The position numbers and the translations under genes are program-made. From positions 1 to 22,506 of the forward strand of contig DFFH01000093.1 of NCBI GenBank assembly GCA_002368805.1: a DNA stretch of 22,506 nucleotides, read 5' to 3'. This DNA is from Mageeibacillus sp. UBA3781. Its GTDB lineage: Bacteria > Bacillota > Clostridia > Saccharofermentanales > Saccharofermentanaceae. Below the pieces are notes generated by a model. It was given only the letters and a program-made list of their open reading frames with translations. It did not search any database and was not told the origin of the DNA. This document shows, in pieces, positions 7,742 to 14,604 of the stretch. How positions within the stretch are numbered: position 1 is the stretch's first letter; every line of letters begins with the position of its first letter.

Positions 7742-8206
7742 TTACGAATTCTGCTGGTCCGGTTTCTTATCATGGCGATGGCCACCGTGGTCTTTTCCGT
7801 CATGATCCTTCTTTTCCGGCGCCTTCTCCTCGGCGTCTTTCTTCTCGGCTTCTTCCTTCTGTTCTTCGAGCTTCTTCTGCTCTTCTTTCAGTTTTTCCGC
7901 TTCTTCTCTGGCTTTTGCTTCATCCTCATCTCTCGTCTTGACCTTAACGCCCAGGATCTCCACATCTACGCCGAGATCATCTACAACAATGTGCAGATTC
8001 TTCGCATCGATCCTTACGCTCTTGTCACCGACATCGATAATATCGAATCTCTCCCGAAGCTCATCCCAATCTCCGGTGTAGATATGTTCAGCCACTTCTT
8101 TCGTTCCTGTCAGCGCATAGAATCCCAGGCTGATAAAGAGGAATGTGATGGAAAGGGCGAAGCTTACGGCCATGATCACGATAGCTACTGCTGTTCTGTT
8201 TTTCAT
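7742..8206 (-). CDS. Membrane-anchored protein with charged, His-rich tail
   Basis: A 154-residue product of no named family. Residues about 8-33 form one hydrophobic segment after a short basic N-terminus. A compact region (DWDELRERFDIIDVGDKSVRI, then DDLGVDVEILGVKVK) follows to about residue 92. The rest is almost only Lys, Glu, Asp and Ala, predicted as a charged helix or coiled coil, ending in a His/Asp segment (DHDGKDHGGHRHDKK) that could bind metal. It overlaps the DUF1700 gene by four bases (ATGA), so the two are translationally coupled under PadR control. A role in envelope or transport function is inferred only from the operon. Confidence 0.85.
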   Translation of the reverse strand: MKNRTAVAIVIMAVSFALSITFLFISLGFYALTGTKEVAEHIYTGDWDELRERFDIIDVGDKSVRIDAKNLHIVVDDLGVDVEILGVKVKTRDEDEAKAREEAEKLKEEQKKLEEQKEEAEKKDAEEKAPEKKDHDGKDHGGHRHDKKPDQQNS

Positions 8207-9033
8207 GCGTTGCCTCCTTCCTTACTGCCGCTGTTGATCTTAAAGATATAGCGGAAGTAGCGGACTGTTCCGAGTATGAATCCCTTGATCGCGAAGTATG
8301 CTACGAACACAAAGGCGATCGCGGCAAAAGCAAGGCTTATGGCCATGCAGACTGTACCTGCAACTCCGGAGCACATTCCCGGTACCCATGAGAAAAGAAG
8401 CCCGGAAAGGAATCCCTGAACCACCGGAAGTCCGATCAGAAGGACCAGAAGAGCCAGTGCGAGGATCCACAGAGGCACGAATACGAAGATCGTGAACAGG
8501 ATCGCAAATGCCTTATTGTGCTCTTTTCCTTCCGGTTCCGGATGCTTGCCGCCCTTGGACGGATACTGCGAATAATCCGGAAGTGTATATTCTTTCTTGC
8601 CCTGACGGATCGGCTCGGAGTATGTCTCCTTGTCCTTTGCACCGGTATGTGCGAAAGGTGCGTCCGCAGGTTCCGGTTTCGGTGCGCTGTTGACGACCGG
8701 CTTTGCATATCTGCCATTTACAAATCCTGCAGCAGTCTGCGGGCCGATGCCACGGTCGATGACCATGCCGGTCTTTACCGGAATGATCGGGAACGGCGGC
8801 GGTACGGCAGCGCCTGCAGAAGCAACATCGAAATCCGGGACACTGTCTCCCAGATAATACTTAGCCACTTCTTCCGGAGAACCCAGCTTCGCAGCGGTTT
8901 CTTCCTCTGTCTTTCCTTCGGAAGAAGCGATGTCGAAGTGAGCATCAAACTCTTTAACGATCTCCTTCACATCATCGGAAGGAAGTCTTTTCAGCTGCGC
9001 TTCAAGCGCAGAAAGATATTCTCTTTTATTCAT
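8203..9033 (-). CDS. DUF1700 (HAAS domain) membrane protein
   Basis: The N-terminal 62 residues (MNKREYLSALEAQLKRLPSD, EIVKEFDAHFD, KLGSPEEVAKYYLGD) match the helical HAAS/DUF1700 domain found next to PadR regulators. A Pro-rich linker runs to about residue 165. Three hydrophobic segments follow (starting AFAILFTIFVFVPLWI, then VPGMCSGVAGTVCMAI and FVFVAYFAIKGFI), and the C-terminus is basic. In this family the HAAS region is thought to sit in the cytoplasm and the partner PadR gene regulates the operon. It overlaps both neighbours by four bases. The biochemical role is not known. Confidence 0.9.
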   Translation of the reverse strand: MNKREYLSALEAQLKRLPSDDVKEIVKEFDAHFDIASSEGKTEEETAAKLGSPEEVAKYYLGDSVPDFDVASAGAAVPPPFPIIPVKTGMVIDRGIGPQTAAGFVNGRYAKPVVNSAPKPEPADAPFAHTGAKDKETYSEPIRQGKKEYTLPDYSQYPSKGGKHPEPEGKEHNKAFAILFTIFVFVPLWILALALLVLLIGLPVVQGFLSGLLFSWVPGMCSGVAGTVCMAISLAFAAIAFVFVAYFAIKGFILGTVRYFRYIFKINSGSKEGGNA

Positions 9034-9347
9034 ACGCTTTTCCCTCCTACGATCTTATTTACACTTGCGGTAAAGTTATTCCAGTCGTCGAGAAGCTCGG
9101 CAAGACGGATCTTGCCCATCGCTGTGAGACTGTAGTATTTCCGCGGCGGTCCGCTCTGTGACTCCTGAAGATATGAAGCCACAAGGCCATCGGACGCAAG
9201 TTTCCGAAGAAGCGGATATACGGTGCCGTCCGAGATCATGATGATCTCAGAAAGAGTGCTGGCGAGTTCGTATCCGTAGCGGTCGCTGTCATTCAGCATC
9301 GCCAGGACACAAAGATCGAGCACGCCTTTTTTGAATTGAACATTCAT
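9030..9347 (-). CDS. PadR family transcriptional regulator
   Basis: A 105-residue protein with the PadR winged-helix core: KKGVLDLCVLAMLNDSDRYGYELASTLSE, then SDGTVYPLLRKLASDGLV and GPPRKYYSLTAMGK (wing). This is the short PadR-s2 type that pairs with DUF1700 proteins. Its stop overlaps the DUF1700 start as ATGA. Upstream are a near-consensus promoter (9421-9450) and an ATGTATA-type inverted repeat (9375-9408) just after the expected transcription start, so autorepression is likely. The inducing signal is unknown. The start at 9347 has GGAGGAAG about 7 bases upstream. Confidence 0.94.
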   Translation of the reverse strand: MNVQFKKGVLDLCVLAMLNDSDRYGYELASTLSEIIMISDGTVYPLLRKLASDGLVASYLQESQSGPPRKYYSLTAMGKIRLAELLDDWNNFTASVNKIVGGKSV

Positions 9348-9374
9348 GACTGACTTCCTCCTTTTTCTTTTTTT

Positions 9375-9408
9375 ATGTATATAGTGTGTTTTGTTAGGTA
9401 CTATACAT
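9375..9408. promoter_or_regulatory. Candidate PadR operator
   Basis: ATGTATATAGT at 9375-9385 is inverted against ACTATACAT at 9400-9408, with perfect TATAGT/ACTATA cores. It lies between the promoter and the padR start, where a repressor would block initiation or early elongation. AT-rich inverted repeats of this kind are usual PadR targets, but binding is inferred. Confidence 0.6.
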
Positions 9409-9420
9409 TCAACAATACTG

Positions 9421-9450
9421 ATTATAAGTTGGTATTGAACTATATGTCAA
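9421..9450 (-). promoter_or_regulatory. Promoter of the padR/DUF1700 operon
   Basis: TTGACA at 9450-9445 and TATAAT at 9426-9421, with an 18-base spacer. Both hexamers are consensus. An AATAC/GTATT inverted pair flanks the -10 box and may be a second operator half-site set. Confidence 0.8.
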
Positions 9451-9499
9451 TAGTCCTTCACTGCGCAATACTAAAACAGAAAGCGGATATATCTGCGAA

Positions 9500-9540
9500 T
9501 TAGAAAGAAAAACGCTCCGAAGCGGGAATCCCTCGGAGCG
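9500..9540 (-). terminator. Intrinsic terminator after the 254-residue membrane protein
   Basis: Stem CGCTCCGA (9513-9520) with TCGGAGCG (9533-9540), loop of 12 bases, followed on the minus strand by TTTTTCTTTCT. It sits 6 bases after the gene's stop codon and separates it from padR. Confidence 0.87.
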
Positions 9541-9546
9541 GTCGGA

Positions 9547-10311
9547 TCAGAAGAGTTTGGAGAAGCAGACCCAGCCGGTATCCGTATCGATCATAACGGC
9601 TTCCGTCTGAGGTCGGGTCCTGTCATTTTCGCACGAGACGATATAGACCCTGGCATGACTGTGTTTATCGATCTCGTCCGGGAAAGCGAACTTCAGCTGA
9701 AGCACCAGCTCGTCACGCTCCACACCGAGGCCGTCAGCAATCTGTTCCTCGGTTTTTTCATCGATATCCTCTGCCATGGCCTCCTCCAGGGTCAGCGGAG
9801 AAACAACAGAGAATTTCTGTGCCTCATTCTCATATGTATTGAGCACATCGCCGCCGCAATTATACGAGACACAAAGATAGCTCTCCTCCCCGAAGGTGTC
9901 CGGGTGGAATTCCATCTTGTAATCCGACGTATTCTCCGGAAGAGACTTCGGGAAAAACAGCGTGGAAAAGTGCTTTTCGGAAAGATACTTCATATTCTTG
10001 GTATAGGAATGTGACCTGCCGGAAGATATCTCCCAGGGGAACCGGATCGAAAGGACGACTATGAGCACGACGGCAAAAACCGTGAACGCGGAAATCATCA
10101 GATCATGTCTTTCTTTTTTTCTAAAAAGAAGAGACACGGACATCGCGGTAAGCAGAGCGCATATGATCCCGCAGATCAGGAATACCGGGACTTCGTAGCG
10201 TCCGAAAAATGCAAAAGAAACCACCGCGCCGGCGCAGGTGATCAGAACTGATGCGATGCGCAGCAGTTTGCTACGTATGGATAAACGGGAAAAAATCTTC
10301 TCCTCGGCCAT
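9547..10311 (-). CDS. Hypothetical membrane protein with soluble C-terminal domain
   Basis: A 254-residue protein I do not recognise. It has three hydrophobic segments at about residues 18-36, 41-63 and 70-89. A hydrophilic domain of about 165 residues follows, containing SYLCVSYNCGGDV, an acidic stretch (EEAMAEDIDEKTEEQIADGLG) and a C-terminal MIDTDTGWVCFSKLF. With three spans and a cytoplasmic N-terminus the last domain would face outside. The GGAGG before the ATG at 10311 is somewhat far (13 bases). It lies 112 bases after whiA, with a TATAGA box in the gap, so it may have its own promoter, and it ends in a clear terminator. Confidence 0.82.
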   Translation of the reverse strand: MAEEKIFSRLSIRSKLLRIASVLITCAGAVVSFAFFGRYEVPVFLICGIICALLTAMSVSLLFRKKERHDLMISAFTVFAVVLIVVLSIRFPWEISSGRSHSYTKNMKYLSEKHFSTLFFPKSLPENTSDYKMEFHPDTFGEESYLCVSYNCGGDVLNTYENEAQKFSVVSPLTLEEAMAEDIDEKTEEQIADGLGVERDELVLQLKFAFPDEIDKHSHARVYIVSCENDRTRPQTEAVMIDTDTGWVCFSKLF

Positions 10312-10423
10312 GCCGCTTTTTATGCCTCCATTCCCTTACTTTTACGAAACACCCCACTAAACTCATTCTATACACCTGAAAGCAGGATAGAAACGGAAAA
10401 AATAAAGGAAAAAAGAGGATAAA

Positions 10424-11320
10424 TCATAGATAATCCAGCAGTTTCTTCAGACGGTGGTTCATTCCGGACTTGGAGATCGGCGGGTCCATGAGTCTTCCGA
10501 GCTCCGTCAGAGACAGTCCCGGGTTATCGATATGTACCTTCGCGACTTCCAGAAGTTCTCTGGGGATGCGGGCAGCCTTCTCGGATCTCAGGAGTTCCTC
10601 GAGCTGCTTTGTCCGTTTGGCACTGGCTTCCGCCTGCAGCTTCACCGTCCAGTTATCGAGGTTGACGCTCCGGGTCACGGTCGCATTGACATCATGCCGG
10701 ACACGGATATTCTGAAGCTCCATCATCAGATTCGGCGCGCCGAGAATGACCAGGAAATCGCAGATCTCATCGTGACGCTTAAAGTAGATCGACCATGTCA
10801 CATCCAGCACACGTGTCATCGGGCGGATATTCTCGGCATGAAGAAGAAGGATCAGCATCTTCACAAATGCATCTGTCTTACAGAGGATCTCGATCCGGTA
10901 GGTCCTGTTCGGATCACTCATCGATCCTCTCGATAGAAAAGCACCGCGCATCATCGCCCGGCGCAGCGTCTCCGATGACGAGATCTTCTCCGTGATCGTA
11001 TCCGGAAGGGAATACTCCGTGATAAAGGATTCAAAGTCCGCCGCCGGGAAAAGCACTTCAAAGACACTTCCGCCTCTCCGCCCGATCTTTTCGGGACCTT
11101 CACAGGTCATGCCGGTCCCGCTCTTTTCACAGTCCAGCATCAGACGGCGTGCCACTTCTTCGCTTGTGCAAAGAATGGAGGCTCTGTCCTTCTCGCGGTC
11201 ACAGGTATATCCGGTGCAAAGACAAATGGCCGCCATTTCAGCGGACCATTCCTCTTCGTTCTTATACGTAATCTTCAGGATCTGCTCCTTGATATTCTGG
11301 GAATACGGATTCCTTGTCAT
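10424..11320 (-). CDS. whiA: DNA-binding protein WhiA
   Basis: WhiA joins a LAGLIDADG endonuclease-like fold to a C-terminal helix-turn-helix. It is linked to sporulation and division control in Actinobacteria and to division/chromosome segregation in Firmicutes. The 298-residue length is close to the family's 310-320. Visible features are the N-terminal domain (FSQNIKEQI-like start, EMAAICLCTGY), the LAGLIDADG-like GAFLSRGSMSDPNRTYRIE, and the C-terminal HTH block LTELGRLMDPPISKSGMNHR followed by LKKLLDYL, which is the signature end of WhiA. It overlaps rapZ by four bases (ATGA). The usual yvcK between rapZ and whiA is absent. Confidence 0.95.
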   Translation of the reverse strand: MTRNPYSQNIKEQILKITYKNEEEWSAEMAAICLCTGYTCDREKDRASILCTSEEVARRLMLDCEKSGTGMTCEGPEKIGRRGGSVFEVLFPAADFESFITEYSLPDTITEKISSSETLRRAMMRGAFLSRGSMSDPNRTYRIEILCKTDAFVKMLILLLHAENIRPMTRVLDVTWSIYFKRHDEICDFLVILGAPNLMMELQNIRVRHDVNATVTRSVNLDNWTVKLQAEASAKRTKQLEELLRSEKAARIPRELLEVAKVHIDNPGLSLTELGRLMDPPISKSGMNHRLKKLLDYL

Positions 11321-12216
11321 GATTTCTTTTCCTCAAGCGGCTGATAGCGCGGATCCTTGTCTATATCCCTGTGATGGATGGATACGCGGTACCCCTTCTC
11401 TTTTAGCCCGTTATAGAGGCGCTCCGCCATATATACGGAGCGGTGGCGTCCGCCGGTGCAGCCTACGCCGACCGAGAGGCGTGCTTTTCCCTCACGGATA
11501 TAATACGGGATCGAGAAGCAGAGAATGTCCATCTTCTTCTCATAGTACTGCTCTGTCTCCGGGTGCTGCTCCAGAAAATCGATGATCGGCTGATCCTTGC
11601 CGCAGAGCATCTTGAGCTCGGGGATGTAGAAAGGATTCGGCAGGAAACGCACATCACAGGTGATGTCGCTGTCTCCCGGGATCCCGTACTTAAAGCCGAA
11701 CGACTCGATATGGATATCCATCGAGTTCTCATCTTCCACTTCGATGATGTTCAGGATCTCCTCGCGAAGCGCAGAGAGCGCGATCAGGGATGTGTCGATG
11801 ATATGTGTCGCACGGGCACGGATGCCCCGCATGAGATTTCTTTCCTTCTCGATCGCCTCCACTAGTGAAAGCCCTGCAGACAGCGGGTGCTTGCGGCGGG
11901 TCTGGCGATAGCGGCTGATCAGGACCTGATCATTGGCTTCGAGGAAGATGATGCGGTACGGGCAGCCCAGATTCTTGATCTCGGTGATCGCCTTTCCGAA
12001 TCCCTTCAGATACTCATTACTGCGCACATCGACAACGAAAGCGAGACGGTCGACCGCAAAGCCTTCGCCGCCCTGTCCTTTGAGGAACGTCTTTACCAGT
12101 TCCGGAAGTACCATCGGCGGAAGATTATCTATACAGAAGTATCCCTGATCCTCCAGAAAATTCGCCGCCTGGCTTTTTCCCGCTCCGGACATGCCGGTAA
12201 GAATAATCAGATCCAT
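11317..12216 (-). CDS. rapZ: RNase adapter / nucleotide-binding protein RapZ (YvcJ)
   Basis: A P-loop ATP/GTP-binding protein. In E. coli RapZ guides RNase E to the GlmZ small RNA and senses glucosamine-6-phosphate. The Firmicutes YvcJ homologue has a less clear role. The 299-residue length is typical. Walker A GMSGAGKS is at residues 8-15, FCIDNLPP follows at about 27-34, then DVRSNEYL and a C-terminal domain with VGVGCTGGRHRSVYMAE. It begins 17 bases after murB and overlaps whiA by four bases, so hprK-murB-rapZ-whiA is probably one transcript. Confidence 0.95.
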   Translation of the reverse strand: MDLIILTGMSGAGKSQAANFLEDQGYFCIDNLPPMVLPELVKTFLKGQGGEGFAVDRLAFVVDVRSNEYLKGFGKAITEIKNLGCPYRIIFLEANDQVLISRYRQTRRKHPLSAGLSLVEAIEKERNLMRGIRARATHIIDTSLIALSALREEILNIIEVEDENSMDIHIESFGFKYGIPGDSDITCDVRFLPNPFYIPELKMLCGKDQPIIDFLEQHPETEQYYEKKMDILCFSIPYYIREGKARLSVGVGCTGGRHRSVYMAERLYNGLKEKGYRVSIHHRDIDKDPRYQPLEEKKS

Positions 12217-12233
12217 GTGTTTCCTCCTGTCAC

Positions 12234-13199
12234 TCAGTTAAACCCGCGTCCGATGAACCGGACCTCACGCTGAAGCTCGACTCCGAACTTCTCTTTTATC
12301 GTATTCTGAATATGCCGCACGAGATCATCGATATCTTTTGCGGTCGCATCACCTGTATTGATGACAAAACCCGCGTGTTTCTCCGAGACCTGTGCGCCGC
12401 CGATCGAAAAGCCCTTAAGGCCCGCCTGCTCGATCAAAGCACCGGTATAGTGACCCTCCGGACGCTTGAACATACTTCCCGCACTCGGGAAATTGAGCGG
12501 CTGCGACTTCGTTCTCTTTTCGGTATATGTCCTGATCTGCGAATTGATCATCTCCGCGTCACCCTTCTTAAGACGAAGGACAGCTTCGCATACGATGCCG
12601 CCGTTTGCCATAAAACAGCTCTTTCTATATCCGAGATCAAGCTCTTCCTTCTTCCATGTCCGCACCTCTCCGGATGGAGAAATTGCGGTCACCTGCTCGA
12701 TGACCTCAGACATATCGTGATCATATGCACCCGCATTCATAAAAACAGCGCCGCCCAGAGATCCCGGGATACCGGACGCAAATTCCAGTCCGCTCAGCGA
12801 GTTTTTCGCGGCAAAAGAAGAAAGCCGGATCAGGAGCGTGCCGGCACCTGCGGTAACAAGTACCATCTCCGGATCCTTAGGATCCTCTTCCGATGAAATC
12901 GTGGAAAAGTTCTCACCCAGGCGGATGACAAGGCCGTCGATGCCGTCATCCGAGATCACCAGATTCGAGCCGTTACCCATTAGAAAACAGGGGAGGCCGA
13001 GTTCTTTTGCCGTATCGGAAAGCGCCACGATCTCTTCCGTTTTCGATGGTTCGGAATATATCTGCGCCGGTCCGCCTACACGGAAAGATGTATGCGGTTT
13101 CATGATCTCATTTTCACGAAGCTCCTTCGCCAGATCATCAAACCCTTTTTCAATCAGCTTCTTGCGGAATGCCTCGAACGTATTGCTGTCCGCTGTCAT
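12234..13199 (-). CDS. murB: UDP-N-acetylenolpyruvoylglucosamine reductase
   Basis: A flavoenzyme that reduces UDP-GlcNAc-enolpyruvate to UDP-MurNAc with NADPH, an early cytoplasmic step in peptidoglycan synthesis. FAD-binding motifs are FRVGGPAQIY, GNGSNLVISDDGIDG and SGIPGSLGGAVFMNAGAYD. The C-terminal domain has FPSAGSMFKRPEG with the catalytic Ser and IGGAQVSEKHAGFVIN. The 321-residue length and the lack of an extra loop suit the Gram-positive type II MurB. It follows hprK by 68 bases, a gap that holds a small hairpin (CCCGGA/TCCGGG, 13239-13258) without a T tract. Confidence 0.97.
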   Translation of the reverse strand: MTADSNTFEAFRKKLIEKGFDDLAKELRENEIMKPHTSFRVGGPAQIYSEPSKTEEIVALSDTAKELGLPCFLMGNGSNLVISDDGIDGLVIRLGENFSTISSEEDPKDPEMVLVTAGAGTLLIRLSSFAAKNSLSGLEFASGIPGSLGGAVFMNAGAYDHDMSEVIEQVTAISPSGEVRTWKKEELDLGYRKSCFMANGGIVCEAVLRLKKGDAEMINSQIRTYTEKRTKSQPLNFPSAGSMFKRPEGHYTGALIEQAGLKGFSIGGAQVSEKHAGFVINTGDATAKDIDDLVRHIQNTIKEKFGVELQREVRFIGRGFN

Positions 13200-13267
13200 G
13201 TATGTCTTTTTCCCCCGATCTGTTTCTCTTTCTTTTCTCCCGGAAATATGTCTCCGGGCCTATACTG

Positions 13268-14197
13268 TCATGCATTCAGGCCGCCCGGGAAAACACGGGT
13301 GACCAGATCTTTCGCTGCGTTATATCCCATCTTCTTAACACGGTAGTTGATCGCTGCCGCTTCAACGATGATCGCCAGGTTACGGCCGGGTCCTACCGGA
13401 ATCGTGATGGACGGCACCTGGATTCCCAGGATCTCCGTCGTCTCGTCGGTAATACCCAGACGGTCGTATGTCTTCTTCTCATCCCACAGCTCGAGATTGA
13501 TAACGAAGTCGATGTTCTCCTGAAGTTTAACGGAAGAAACACCGTACAGTTCTTTTACATCGAGAATACCGATACCGCGGATCTCGATCAGGTGGCGGAT
13601 CACCTCCGGCGCGCGGCCGAGAAGTGTCGTCTCCGAAACTCTTCTGATCTCCACCTGATCATCTGCGATCAGACGGTGACCACGCTTAACGATCTCGAGC
13701 GCCGTCTCGGATTTACCTACGCCGCTCTCGCCCAGGATCAGGATACCTTCACCATTGACCTCGACCAGAACACCATGCATCGATATTCTCGGCGCGAGCT
13801 CGACATTCAGATATTTTACCAGTGAGCTCATGAACTCGGATGTCGCCTGATGGGTACGAAGTACCGGAATATCCGCCTTCTTCGCCACACGGATGAGCTC
13901 GTCGTGCGCCACGTGATTACGTGTCAGGATCAGGCAAGGGATCTTCTTCTCGAAAAGCGCCTGCAGTCTCTCTTCTCTCTGCTCCGGTGTCAGTTTATCC
14001 AGAAAAGCATGCTCCATGTTACCGATCAGCTGGATACGGTCCGGACCGAAGTGGTCGTAGTAACCCGCCAGCTGCAGACCGGGACGGGTCACATCCGCGA
14101 CATGGATACGAACTTTCTCCATGTTCTCCGGTGCGAAAACTTCCTCGAGTTCGAAGTACTTGATGATCTCCGTTAGAAAAACGCTCGAATACGGCAT
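13268..14197 (-). CDS. hprK: HPr kinase/phosphorylase
   Basis: Phosphorylates and dephosphorylates Ser46 of HPr and so controls carbon catabolite repression and PTS flux in Firmicutes. The 309-residue length is standard. The N-terminal domain is followed by MHGVLVEVNG (the conserved His at residue 141), Walker A GESGVGKS at 156-163, and the HprK signature LIEIRGIGILDVKELYG. The start at 14197 has GGAGGAGC upstream. A TATAAA box at 14241-14236 on the minus strand could serve as -10, though no clear -35 is seen. It heads the hprK-murB-rapZ-whiA cluster. Confidence 0.97.
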   Translation of the reverse strand: MPYSSVFLTEIIKYFELEEVFAPENMEKVRIHVADVTRPGLQLAGYYDHFGPDRIQLIGNMEHAFLDKLTPEQREERLQALFEKKIPCLILTRNHVAHDELIRVAKKADIPVLRTHQATSEFMSSLVKYLNVELAPRISMHGVLVEVNGEGILILGESGVGKSETALEIVKRGHRLIADDQVEIRRVSETTLLGRAPEVIRHLIEIRGIGILDVKELYGVSSVKLQENIDFVINLELWDEKKTYDRLGITDETTEILGIQVPSITIPVGPGRNLAIIVEAAAINYRVKKMGYNAAKDLVTRVFPGGLNA

Positions 14198-14482
14198 AAC
14201 ATGCTCCTCCGTCTGATGAATTGCTTACATTTCATTTTATAACAAATCGGCGCAAAAAAATATCTATCCGTTCAGACATTTCTTATTCCGCGAAAAAATC
14301 CTCGTTGCTGGTCCTCGCCGCTTCGCGTCTGCGGAATCGCTCCTCAGAGTTTTTCGCGGACAAGAATTCATGAACAGAAATTATGCGCCGATTATGCTAA
14401 ATAACGCAGAAGCAATCCATCAGACTGGAGTTCGCTATCTGATAGAAGAAAAAAGAAATCTCTCCAGAGCGATTCCTCTTAA
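14198..14482. other. Gap between the EF-G-like gene and hprK, palindrome-rich
   Basis: No gene found. It holds a possible hprK -10 box at 14236-14241, a large nested palindrome (14247-14391), and a smaller inverted pair CTGGAG (14425-14430) / CTCCAG (14462-14467) enclosing CTATCTGATAG. None of these has a T tract that clearly marks a terminator. Confidence 0.6.
14247..14391. repeat. Large nested imperfect palindrome
   Basis: The outer arms TCGGCGCA (14247-14254) and TGCGCCGA (14384-14391) are perfectly inverted. The inner arms TCCGCGAAAAA (14287-14297) and TTTTTCGCGGA (14350-14360) match 11/11. The loop is GC-rich and contains CCTCG and CGCTTCGCG elements. It may be a structured RNA element or a small non-autonomous repeat. 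Confidence 0.65.
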
Positions 14483-14604
14483 GACGAATAATCGAATCTG
14501 AAATAAAAAAGAAGATCTCCCTGGTGGCGAGTTTTGCGTAAGCAAACTGTTTGAGCCACAAGGGAGATACTTCTTTTTGATTTAATCAGATTCGATTACT
14601 CGTC
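14483..14604 (-). terminator. Large palindromic terminator at the EF-G-like gene 3' end
   Basis: Outer arms GACGAATAATCGAATCTGA (14483-14501) and 14586-14604 match as inverted repeats in 18 of 19 positions. The right arm includes the gene's stop codon (14596-14598) and last two codons. The inner stem is AAAAAGAAG (14506-14514) with CTTCTTTTT (14570-14578), then TCTCCCT (14516-14522) with AGGGAGA (14561-14567), then GTGGC (14524-14528) with GCCAC (14555-14559). On the minus strand the stem ends in TTTTTTATTT, a strong intrinsic terminator. The structure is nearly symmetrical and could also stop transcription from the other side. Confidence 0.85.
14526..14557. repeat. 32-base hairpin core repeat, copy B
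   Basis: The core begins GGCGAGTTTTGCGTAAGC and ends AAACTGTTTGAGCC, and matches copy A (5833-5864) in 30 of 32 positions. The flanking 5-base stem differs between copies but keeps pairing at the second position (C-G in A, T-A in B). Confidence 0.85.

Noticed and set aside
7489..7941. Plus-strand open frames over the T-box and operon terminator.
   Set aside because: They cross a riboswitch, a promoter and a terminator that all read on the minus strand, and the residue composition is a frame artefact.
13239..13258. CCCGGA/TCCGGG hairpin between hprK and murB as a terminator.
   Set aside because: No T tract follows on the minus strand. It is more likely a neutral or processing hairpin inside an operon.
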